Assembly (NCBI GenBank): GCA_964551295.1
Contig: CAZKDJ010000256.1
Span: forward strand, 1-5,425
From: JAFGED01 sp964551295
Lineage (GTDB): Bacteria > Chloroflexota > Anaerolineae > B4-G1
DNA: 5,425 nucleotides
Direction: 5' to 3'
The number at the start of each line of letters is the position of its first letter. The first letter of the stretch is position 1. The notes beneath the pieces were generated by a model, which saw only the letters and a program-made list of their open reading frames with translations, had not been told where the DNA came from and searched no databases. The translations under genes and the position numbers were made by a program. Shown here one piece after another: positions 1-5,425 of the stretch.

Positions 1-2
1 CG

Positions 3-143
3 AAAGGTGATGCTAGAACACAACACAGCGAAATCTGGTTGATGATTAGCGAGCGTAACCACCGACACAGCCGTGACAAACATTGCCGAATATTACCAAA
101 TGCCGCAGCGGTACTCCGTGAAGGCTTGGGTAGGATCTTTTGA
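3..143 (+). CDS. Possible C-terminal fragment of an upstream gene
   Basis: The third forward frame is open from the first bases of the window to a TGA at 141-143, giving 46 residues that end in AAVLREGLGRIF. The other two forward frames stop within the first 42 bases. The composition is protein-like (basic, with His and Arg), and the stop lies 24 bases before the next ATG, as expected for an operon gene. However, an open run of this length can occur by chance, and I do not recognise the family. An ATG at 42-44 would give only 33 residues, so a gene entering from the left is more likely than a complete small one. Low confidence. Confidence 0.25.
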   Translation, partial: KGDARTQHSEIWLMISERNHRHSRDKHCRILPNAAAVLREGLGRIF

Positions 144-148
144 CTAGC

Positions 149-156
149 AGGAAGGA
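149..156 (+). promoter_or_regulatory. Ribosome binding site of the methyltransferase gene
   Basis: A purine-rich AGGAAGGA run lies 11 bases before ATG 168, 5 bases before TTG 162 and 2 bases before TTG 159. It supports initiation here but does not settle which of the three in-frame starts is used. Confidence 0.5.
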
Positions 157-167
157 AATTGTTGAGT

Positions 168-848
168 ATGCTTGCTGGCGTATATCAGTCGGTGGCGATT
201 TTATCAGTAATGGTCATTTACTATGCTACGGACATATGGCTAGCGCGTCGCTACGCCCCACTCCGTGCCCCATCCTGCGGTGGCAACAAAAACTGGGGAA
301 AAACAGCGCTATTGATGATCCCGGCAGGGTTCATAGTCGTGCAGCCTCTCGTGTGGCCTGAGATCGGGTTACACATCAATATGCGGTGGGGAATGCTAGT
401 GCAGGCATTGGGCATAATGGTGATAATCGGCGCGCTGCTTCTAAACTGGCAGGCCAGGCTGCACCTGCGGCAATTCTACGCTGAGTGGCCTGAGGTGCAG
501 CCGAGACATCAGGTAGTAGATTCCGGCCCTTACGCACACATCCGTCATCCGCTGTTTACTGCATACATCCTGATGACTATCGGTCTGTTGCTGATCAACC
601 CCGCACTTTCCACACTGTTGTTAGTCATCTATGTATCCTTGGAGTTCACACTGGCAGCGAGAAGAGAGGAAAGGCTGCTCGCCACAGAGTTGCCTGGCTA
701 CGCCGACTATATAGTGCGCACACCGCGTTTTTTTCCGAAATTGAACAGCCGTTCGAACGGCCAACCAACTATCAAATCAGAAGAGAGAATTCACTACCAG
801 GTTATCCATGAGCAAGCAAACCCACGATCACGAACCGACGAGCGCTGA
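168..848 (+). CDS. ICMT-like integral membrane methyltransferase
   Basis: Likely an S-adenosylmethionine-dependent methyltransferase of the isoprenylcysteine carboxyl methyltransferase / phospholipid methyltransferase superfamily, acting in the membrane. Numbered from ATG 168 (226 residues), hydrophobic segments lie near 3-24, 46-62, 73-93 and 127-160. The family signature follows: GPYAHIRHP at 120-128, a further hydrophobic stretch, the RREER cluster at 165-169, then a GYADY...R pattern and RFFPK at 187-191. In this superfamily the RHP and EE regions form the cofactor pocket. In-frame TTG codons at 159 and 162 are possible alternative starts. About 35 hydrophilic residues follow RFFPK, where family members usually end, and the last 41 bases overlap the next gene. 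Beside a diterpene pathway, a prenyl-like lipid or terpenoid oxygen or carboxyl is a plausible methyl acceptor. The family call is firm; the substrate is inference. Confidence 0.85.
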   Translation: MLAGVYQSVAILSVMVIYYATDIWLARRYAPLRAPSCGGNKNWGKTALLMIPAGFIVVQPLVWPEIGLHINMRWGMLVQALGIMVIIGALLLNWQARLHLRQFYAEWPEVQPRHQVVDSGPYAHIRHPLFTAYILMTIGLLLINPALSTLLLVIYVSLEFTLAARREERLLATELPGYADYIVRTPRFFPKLNSRSNGQPTIKSEERIHYQVIHEQANPRSRTDER

Positions 849-1710
849 GCCATACCCAACCCTGGACGAGTTTTTAGCAGCGCCCGTCGACCAGGTTGCC
901 AAAGTGGCCCCGGTCAGCATCGTCTTTGCTCCTGGCGGTACCCGACGGGCGGCAGTGCTTGCCAGCGTCCCAGATCACGGCAACGAATATGCCCGGTGGT
1001 CACAGACCGAAATGCTAAGCTGCTTTGACTTGATATTCCATCATGGAGTGCAGAATGTCTTCATGGCCCTACTGATCGAAAAGCACTACAAGGAAAAGAC
1101 GCCAGACTATAGGGAACGTATAGTCGATTGGATCGATTGGGGAGTCACTGGCAAGGAAGCGCTCGCCTACTATGACCGTCACGGCTGGCGGGTGCGTCTG
1201 TTGGACACACAAATTGAGCCTCGGTTGAGCGCTGCCGCAGAACGACTAAAAACTCAGACATCACCTACCGGTAACAAAACGGCATGGTTTTTCCTGGGAG
1301 TGAGCCCTGAATCAATCCTGCAACGTCTCGTTGCTGCTATAGAGAAAACAGAAGATCGCACTCATCAGGGGATCGTTCGGGCGTTGTATGGCGAGGAGGT
1401 GCCTCCCGCGACGCTGTTCCTGGCCTTTGGCAAACCGGCCATTTCGCTTGACCTGTTGCCGCCGCTGTTAGCAGGCGATTTGCAGTGCTACTGGTCTCAA
1501 CGCCCCGGTTTCAGGCTGGACGAGCGTCAACTCCGAAGGATTCTATACGATTATGCCTACACGCGGCGCACGTGGCGCGAGGACAAGACCGGTCGAGCAG
1601 AAAAGGCGCTGGCGCATCGCTCGGTGTGGGAGCGTGGCCCGACCATTGGTCTGGGCGTGCGCCTGGGGCCGTTCTGGTATCCTGCTCCCATCAAAGCTGT
1701 AGAAGAGTAG
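808..1710 (+). CDS. Rv3378c-like diterpene synthase/transferase, (Z)-prenyltransferase fold
   Basis: A 300-residue soluble protein close in length and motif order to M. tuberculosis Rv3378c (about 296 residues), which turns tuberculosinyl diphosphate into tuberculosinol/isotuberculosinol or tuberculosinyl adenosine. Shared features recalled from that family are: an N-terminal EFL segment (21-23); the strand PVSIVF (35-40) leading into GTRR (44-47), the diphosphate-binding loop; YGEEV (194-198); a hydrophobic strand ending FGK (207-209); and the strongest block, LRRILYDYAYTRR (242-254). The position before GTRR, Asp34 in Rv3378c, is Gly43 here. There is no signal peptide or membrane segment. 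ATG 808 is the first in-frame start of normal type; a weak CCAGG lies 6 bases upstream. It overlaps the methyltransferase gene by 41 bases and sits 6 bases before the next gene. Predicted role: ionise the bicyclic diphosphate from the cyclase encoded downstream and quench it with water or another nucleophile. An ordinary undecaprenyl diphosphate synthase is unlikely because the DGNRRWA loop is absent. Confidence 0.82.
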   Translation: MSKQTHDHEPTSAEPYPTLDEFLAAPVDQVAKVAPVSIVFAPGGTRRAAVLASVPDHGNEYARWSQTEMLSCFDLIFHHGVQNVFMALLIEKHYKEKTPDYRERIVDWIDWGVTGKEALAYYDRHGWRVRLLDTQIEPRLSAAAERLKTQTSPTGNKTAWFFLGVSPESILQRLVAAIEKTEDRTHQGIVRALYGEEVPPATLFLAFGKPAISLDLLPPLLAGDLQCYWSQRPGFRLDERQLRRILYDYAYTRRTWREDKTGRAEKALAHRSVWERGPTIGLGVRLGPFWYPAPIKAVEE

Positions 1711-1716
1711 TATCCA

Positions 1717-2871
1717 GTGACTATCAAGTACATCTTTAGCATCAATGCCGGACGCTCGGGGTCAGATTATTTGACAGAGTTGTTGTCTAAGGCTGTAGAT
1801 ACGGTGAGCGTCCATGAAGGAGCCCCTGCCATGATCGGTTCGCCGATGCAACAGTTCAACGAGGGCGACGACACAGCGTTGCGCGCGCTTATGCCGGTCA
1901 AAATGAAGCAGATTCGAGGCAAGAGCAGGCATGGCAAGCGGATCTACTGCGAGACGAACACGTCCTACATCAAGGGCTGGGGCTATCTGTTTCCTGACCA
2001 GTACGCGTCACAGGATGAGATCGGCGTGGTCATCCTCCAGCGAGACTTGGAAAAGACAGCCTACAGCATCCTTCGCATCCACGAGGCACCCGGCACCAGC
2101 GAGTGGAGTCGCATGTGGTGGCTGACGCCCGGAGCCCGGCGAAACTTGAGCCAGCCCCCAAAAGACGCCAATCCATACGATCTGTGCAAGTGGTATGTGG
2201 AAGAGATCCAATTGCGTGCTGAGGAATACAAAGAGCGCTTCCCATATATCACATACGTAGAGTGCGATTTGGAACATTTGAACGATCTTGATTCTGTCCT
2301 GGAGATGTTCGAGGTATTTGATCTCGTTCCCTCTCCGGGGCTAGAGGATGTGGTTGGCAAACCGCTCAACCTGCGGAATGAGTGGCCCCGCTCTTCTCTG
2401 GAGGAACTGTTGGCACCTTCCCCGTATCCAAGCGCCGACAGCTTGAAGAAAGTGGAGAGAGACGCCCTCGTAGCAGAAATGGTCGCACATCTACACAACT
2501 ACAAAGCCAGAGAGATTGCGACGATGGAGCCCAATTATTCACAGGGCAGCACCCTCTTTGACGCAGCGATCGGCGTCGTGGCCCGCGCCGAACACGAACT
2601 GGAGGAGACGTTCCAGTATGCACTCAAGTTTACAGAGACAGAATGGGTGTTGATATTCGAGTTCCTTCACGCGATCAATCCACACGACGTCTGGTTCGTC
2701 ACCGCGTTGCGCTCGCCGTCTCCGGGACTTGTCTACAGCTATGATTTGAATATCATCCCTAGCATCGGCATATTTGTTCGTAGGCTAGGTCCACTGGCGA
2801 TACTGAAGGCGTTGTGGATGACGGCCGAACACCTATTTGGTCGAGATTATACCCATTACACGACCCAATGA
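1717..2871 (+). CDS. Sulfotransferase-like protein with unassigned C-terminal region
   Basis: A predicted 384-residue cytoplasmic protein whose N-terminal 220 or so residues look like a PAPS-dependent sulfotransferase. The hydrophobic strand YIFSIN runs into AGRSGSDYL (11-19), a typical 5'-phosphosulfate loop. VVILQRDLEKTAYS (104-117) holds the 3'-phosphate site: Arg109 and Ser117 are eight residues apart, as in classical sulfotransferases. His33-Glu34 in VSVHEG is a candidate active-site region. Residues from about 245 to 384 match no domain I recognise; they include a likely amphipathic stretch (285-318) and a hydrophobic segment (345-370). The start is GTG at 1717, 6 bases after the preceding stop, with a weak AGAAGAG at 1701-1707. 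The stop overlaps the next ATG. In this operon it may sulfate a terpenoid hydroxyl. Carbohydrate or lipid sulfation is an alternative, as is a P-loop protein without sulfotransferase activity. Confidence 0.72.
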   Translation: MTIKYIFSINAGRSGSDYLTELLSKAVDTVSVHEGAPAMIGSPMQQFNEGDDTALRALMPVKMKQIRGKSRHGKRIYCETNTSYIKGWGYLFPDQYASQDEIGVVILQRDLEKTAYSILRIHEAPGTSEWSRMWWLTPGARRNLSQPPKDANPYDLCKWYVEEIQLRAEEYKERFPYITYVECDLEHLNDLDSVLEMFEVFDLVPSPGLEDVVGKPLNLRNEWPRSSLEELLAPSPYPSADSLKKVERDALVAEMVAHLHNYKAREIATMEPNYSQGSTLFDAAIGVVARAEHELEETFQYALKFTETEWVLIFEFLHAINPHDVWFVTALRSPSPGLVYSYDLNIIPSIGIFVRRLGPLAILKALWMTAEHLFGRDYTHYTTQ

Positions 2872-3440
2872 CGATACGCGAACGAGCTTTTACGAAACTG
2901 CAAATCTGGTGGGCGCAGCTACAAGAGTTGGGATTGCCAAAGGTGATATTGTGGATGAGTTCCGATGCCGCGCGTTGGATCGTCGGTGCTCCGTTGCGGC
3001 GAGTGAGCCAGATCACGTCCCAGCTCCACCTGGGCGGTCAATACCGGAGGCGTGGATGGCCCAAGCTGGTCAAGCGAGGTATCACGGCTGTGGTCAACCT
3101 GCGGGCTGAATTCGACGACAACTCTGCCGGCATTGCGCCGGCGCAGTACCTGCATCTGCCGACGATTGACGACGATACCCCGACGCTAGAGCAGTTACGC
3201 GAGGGGGTCGCTTTTATCTCAAAAGAGATCGCGCGAGGCGGCAGTGTGTATGTCCACTGTCACTCTGGAACCGGCCGCGCGGCGACGATGACGGCCGCCT
3301 ATTTGACGAGTGCCGGTCTGACGCCGGAGAAAGCCTGGGCATTCATCCGAGAGACGCGCCCGTTTGTGTGCCCCACCCCGGCGCAAGTCGCACAGGTCGA
3401 GCTTTTTGCGCGCTCCGTTCTGGATCGAGTCGGTGCGTGA
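2868..3440 (+). CDS. Dual-specificity-type cysteine phosphatase
   Basis: A 190-residue protein with a full cysteine phosphatase core. SQITSQLHLGGQ (47-58) is the usual opening of DSP domains. GITAVVNLR (71-79) is the central strand. TIDDDTP (99-105) supplies the general acid, most likely Asp103. The P-loop HCHSGTGR (130-137) holds the nucleophile Cys131 and the phosphate-binding Arg137. The residue after Arg137 is Ala instead of the commoner Ser/Thr, a variant also known in laforin- and SEX4-like glucan phosphatases. About 45 N-terminal residues precede the core, with a mildly hydrophobic stretch (21-40) that could touch the membrane. ATG 2868 overlaps the preceding TGA (ATGA), pointing to translational coupling; upstream in-frame codons would run deep into the sulfotransferase gene. 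The substrate is unknown: phosphoprotein, phosphoinositide or glucan by family precedent, or a prenyl (di)phosphate by context. Confidence 0.85.
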   Translation: MTIRERAFTKLQIWWAQLQELGLPKVILWMSSDAARWIVGAPLRRVSQITSQLHLGGQYRRRGWPKLVKRGITAVVNLRAEFDDNSAGIAPAQYLHLPTIDDDTPTLEQLREGVAFISKEIARGGSVYVHCHSGTGRAATMTAAYLTSAGLTPEKAWAFIRETRPFVCPTPAQVAQVELFARSVLDRVGA

Positions 3441-3448
3441 GGAGATGT

Positions 3449-3454
3449 GGGAGA
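3449..3454 (+). promoter_or_regulatory. Ribosome binding site favouring GTG 3462
   Basis: GGGAGA lies 7 bases before GTG 3462. The GAGGAG at 3439-3444 is only 2 bases from the other in-frame GTG at 3447, too close for normal use. This decides the start chosen for the transporter. Confidence 0.45.
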
Positions 3455-3461
3455 TAGCACA

Positions 3462-4760
3462 GTGTCCACTGAGCGATTGAGAGTCAATCTATCCTATGCC
3501 CTGTTGTCACTGGGAAGCACGGTGATCTGGGCGATGCTCAGTGGTTGGCTGCTGTATTTCTACCTGCCACCGGAGGGAAAAGGCACGCCACTGATGCCGG
3601 CCACGCTGTTCAGCCTGGCGACGATCGTCGGCCAAGTTGTGGGAACGCTGGTTGCTCCTTCCATCGGGCACCTATCGGACCGCACCCGCAGTCGTTGGGG
3701 TCGTCGATTGCCATTCTTGTTTGCCGCCGCGCTGCCGCTGTTGGTGTTTTTCGTCCTGCTGTGGACGCCACCGGTACGCGGTACATCCACCTGGAACCTG
3801 GTCTATCTGGCGATCGTGCTTGGACTCTATAACGTTGCATACAGTTTGTACTACATCCCGTATAGCGCGCTGTTGCCAGAGCTCAGCAGCACCAATCGCC
3901 AACGCGTCCAGATATCGGCGTGGAACGCGGCTGCGCAGTCACTGGCCATGATCCTGGCCGGATTCGCCGGCGCGCTTGTCGAAAGATTGGGGTATGCCCA
4001 GACCGCACTGCTCTATGCGGCCATCGCCCTGCCCTGTTTCTACCTGCCGTTCCTCTCACTGCGCGAGCGACCCAGACCAGAGATGTCTGAGAACAAAGGC
4101 CCAAGCTTTATGGAAAGTCTCTCGGCCATACTGCAAAACCCTGCATTTCGCAGTTATACCGTGACGTGGGCCCTGTATTGGACCACGACGGCGCTCGTCG
4201 CGGCGGTGTTGCCGTACGTGGGCACAGAGATCTGCCTGTTGAGTGAGTCGGGCACGGTGTACCTCTACCTGTCGGCTGTCGTGACGTCGTTCGCGTGCTA
4301 CCCCGCGGTCACGTGGCTCTCGGCCCGCCTGGGCAAGTGGCGGGTATACGTGGGCTCGTTGTTGGCCTCGGCGGTCGCGCTGGCCGCTCTGGCCCTCATC
4401 GGGGACTGGATTCCCGTGCCGCTGCCGGTACAGGGTATTGTGTGGGTCGTGTTACAGACGGCCACCCTCTCGGGTGTGCTGGTGTTGTCCCTCGCCTTTG
4501 CCGCCGAGGTCACCGACCACCACACAGCCATGACCGGCCAGCGCCACGAAGGCATGTACTATGCCGTTTGGCGAATGCTGGATACGGCAATCACGGGCAC
4601 TGGGTCGGCGCTGGTACCGCTTCTGTTCCTGTTAGGACGCAGTCGCACAGACCCGCGAGGGCCCCTGGGCGTGCGGGTGGTGGGGCTGGTGAGTAGTGTG
4701 ATGATGGTCGTCGCGTTCCTGGTCTTTCTTCGCTATCCGCTACGCCACTCGAGTGTATGA
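3462..4760 (+). CDS. MFS transporter, GPH/MelB-like branch
   Basis: A strongly hydrophobic protein of 432 residues (437 if GTG 3447 is used), with the length and pattern of a 12-helix major facilitator in the cytoplasmic membrane. GPH-type (MelB/MFSD2-like) signatures are visible, numbered from GTG 3462. GHLSDRTRSRWGRRLPF (69-85) is the loop between helices 2 and 3. YNVAYSLYYIPYSALLPEL (123-141) is the characteristic helix 4 PY..LLPE motif. EVTDHHTAMTGQRHEGMYYA (349-368) matches the second-half loop usually seen as D....TG.R.EG. A charged central loop (about 200-216) separates the two halves. Family members mostly carry sugars with cations, and the MFSD2 relatives carry lysolipids. In a terpenoid operon, movement of the finished product is a reasonable inference, but a sugar conjugate or lipid substrate cannot be excluded. 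It starts 21 bases after the phosphatase stop. Confidence 0.85.
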   Translation: MSTERLRVNLSYALLSLGSTVIWAMLSGWLLYFYLPPEGKGTPLMPATLFSLATIVGQVVGTLVAPSIGHLSDRTRSRWGRRLPFLFAAALPLLVFFVLLWTPPVRGTSTWNLVYLAIVLGLYNVAYSLYYIPYSALLPELSSTNRQRVQISAWNAAAQSLAMILAGFAGALVERLGYAQTALLYAAIALPCFYLPFLSLRERPRPEMSENKGPSFMESLSAILQNPAFRSYTVTWALYWTTTALVAAVLPYVGTEICLLSESGTVYLYLSAVVTSFACYPAVTWLSARLGKWRVYVGSLLASAVALAALALIGDWIPVPLPVQGIVWVVLQTATLSGVLVLSLAFAAEVTDHHTAMTGQRHEGMYYAVWRMLDTAITGTGSALVPLLFLLGRSRTDPRGPLGVRVVGLVSSVMMVVAFLVFLRYPLRHSSV

Positions 4761-4774
4761 GAAGTTGCAACGTC

Positions 4775-4779
4775 AGGAG
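4775..4779 (+). promoter_or_regulatory. Ribosome binding site of the small ORF
   Basis: A perfect AGGAG sits 5 bases before ATG 4785. It is one of the best Shine-Dalgarno matches in the window, in a stretch otherwise free of a recognised gene, and is the main reason to take the small ORF seriously. Confidence 0.45.
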
Positions 4780-4784
4780 CCACA

Positions 4785-4901
4785 ATGTGTAGTATTCGGT
4801 CTCAACGTAGCAAAACACGTTCGCCAAAGCCAAGCATATCGCTCAATACCTCGGGAGTGATGTCATTCCATACGGTTATCGATCATAGAGATAATGTATG
4901 A
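4785..4901 (+). CDS. Candidate 38-residue small protein or coupling leader peptide
   Basis: An ATG-initiated ORF of 38 codons fills most of the gap between the transporter and the cyclase. It starts 24 bases after the transporter stop, follows AGGAG at an ideal distance, and ends with a TGA whose first two bases are the TG of the cyclase ATG (ATGA, 4898-4901). The peptide is basic and Ser-rich in its first half (MCSIRSQRSKTRSPKPSISL), then ends in His-rich SFHTVIDHRDNV. There is no membrane segment, Cys pair or recognised domain. It could be a genuine small protein, a leader whose translation delivers ribosomes to the cyclase start, or chance. The stop-start geometry repeats that seen at 2868-2871 in the same operon, which favours use of the ORF. 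No family is recognised. Confidence 0.4.
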   Translation: MCSIRSQRSKTRSPKPSISLNTSGVMSFHTVIDHRDNV

Positions 4902-5425
4902 ACTTTGAAAGCGAATTTCGCGACTTGCTTAAAGCCACTGGTACTAGCAGAATTTCGAGTTCTGCATACGATACGGCTTGGATGGTGCGACTGGCGGGAA
5001 TCGACGGCCAGCTCTCGCGGAAAGGGCTAGCTTGGCTGCTCGATCACCGGCTTGAGGATGGTGGTTGGGGCTGCGAGGAAGTCGTGTACAATCACGACCG
5101 ATTCATCAGTACGTTGTCCGTGATGATAGCTTTGGCCAAATATGGCGCTAACCCCACCCAAACAGCAGAGGCGGCGAAAGCCCTGACAAGGTACGCTTCG
5201 AAGCTGACACTGGATCCCGCAGGTGCTACCGTGGGATTTGAAATGATTGTGCCGACGCTGCTCACAGAGGCCAGAGACTTTGGGCTTGACCTGCGTAGCG
5301 TGATGTCAACACCTCTGATTCAGGGCATGCACCGCGCCCGGGAAAAAAAACTTCAAGCTCTGAGTGGGCACAAGATTACCCGGCTTGTAACGCCTGCATT
5401 CTCGGCGGAAATGGTCGGGTTACAA
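4898..5425 (+). CDS. Class II diterpene cyclase, Rv3377c-like (N-terminal part)
   Basis: The first 176 codons of a gene that runs off the window end. The product resembles the N-terminus of M. tuberculosis Rv3377c (halimadienyl/tuberculosinyl diphosphate synthase, about 500 residues), which cyclises geranylgeranyl diphosphate by protonation. Visible matches are SSSAYDTAW (20-28), the conserved SxYDTAW motif of diterpene synthases; the QW-like RLEDGGWG (51-58); DRFISTLSVMIAL (67-79); ATVGFEMIVPTLLTEA (110-125); and REKKLQALSGHKI (148-160) leading to TPAFSAEM (165-172). The catalytic DxDD acid lies further on and is outside the window, so activity and product stereochemistry cannot be judged. 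The start is ATG 4898, preceded by a weak AGAGAT at 4887-4892 and overlapping the stop of the small ORF, so translation may be coupled. With the Rv3378c-like gene at 808 it forms the core pair of the pathway. Confidence 0.88.
   Translation, partial: MNFESEFRDLLKATGTSRISSSAYDTAWMVRLAGIDGQLSRKGLAWLLDHRLEDGGWGCEEVVYNHDRFISTLSVMIALAKYGANPTQTAEAAKALTRYASKLTLDPAGATVGFEMIVPTLLTEARDFGLDLRSVMSTPLIQGMHRAREKKLQALSGHKITRLVTPAFSAEMVGLQ

Noticed and set aside
808..1710. Undecaprenyl diphosphate synthase
   Set aside because: The fold is related, but the DGNRRWA loop and the C-terminal RxSNF-type region are missing, while the Rv3378c-type LRRILYD block is present.
2061..2498. 145-codon open frame on the minus strand
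   Set aside because: It lies wholly antisense to the sulfotransferase-like gene, has low-complexity Ser/Arg-rich composition and no recognisable motif; it is a shadow frame.
2814..2867. Upstream extension of the phosphatase to an earlier in-frame ATG
   Set aside because: It would force a 58-base overlap with the sulfotransferase gene; ATG 2868 gives the usual ATGA junction and keeps the whole DSP core.
3124..3145. GC-rich inverted repeat with two GCCGGC copies
   Set aside because: It is inside the phosphatase coding region, has mismatched arms and no following T run, and is explained by codons for SAGIAPAQ.
4295..4696. 133-codon open frame on the plus strand
   Set aside because: It is out of frame within the transporter gene and gives a Gly/Arg/His-rich product typical of a shifted reading of GC-rich coding DNA.
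4890..4895. GATAAT as a -10 promoter element for the cyclase
   Set aside because: It ends only two bases before ATG 4898, too close even for a leaderless transcript, and no convincing -35 element lies at the right distance.

Overview
The window is 5,425 bases of bacterial DNA with every convincing gene on the + strand, packed like one operon: gaps of 6 to about 24 bases, one 41-base overlap and two 4-base ATGA overlaps. I read it as part of a diterpenoid biosynthetic gene cluster. Two genes carry the diagnosis. The last gene (from 4898, cut by the window end) starts like a class II diterpene cyclase of the Mycobacterium tuberculosis Rv3377c type. The gene at 808-1710 resembles Rv3378c, the (Z)-prenyltransferase-fold enzyme that in M. 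tuberculosis acts on the diphosphate made by Rv3377c. Both matches rest on remembered family sequences, not on a search.

Layout: 1-143 may hold the tail of an upstream gene (weak). 168-848 encodes an ICMT-like membrane methyltransferase. 808-1710 encodes the Rv3378c-like enzyme. 1717-2871 encodes a sulfotransferase-like protein with an unexplained C-terminal half. 2868-3440 encodes a dual-specificity-type phosphatase. 3462-4760 encodes a transporter of the GPH/MelB-like branch of the major facilitator superfamily. 4785-4901 is a candidate 38-residue ORF with a good ribosome binding site, stop-start coupled to the cyclase at 4898-5425 (partial). No RNA gene, CRISPR array, insertion sequence or convincing terminator was seen.

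Inferred pathway: geranylgeranyl diphosphate is cyclised by the class II enzyme to a bicyclic diphosphate. The Rv3378c-like enzyme then ionises it and gives an alcohol or a conjugate. The methyltransferase and sulfotransferase would decorate the product and the transporter may move it across the membrane. The phosphatase is the hardest to place: it could be regulatory or could remove phosphate from a prenyl (di)phosphate. No prenyl diphosphate synthase is visible.

Organism: a bacterium of moderate GC, not an extreme high-GC actinomycete. A paired Rv3377c/Rv3378c-type system making O-methylkolavelool is known from Herpetosiphon (Chloroflexota), and the phosphatase looks like those I associate with Chloroflexota, so that phylum is a reasonable but unproven guess.
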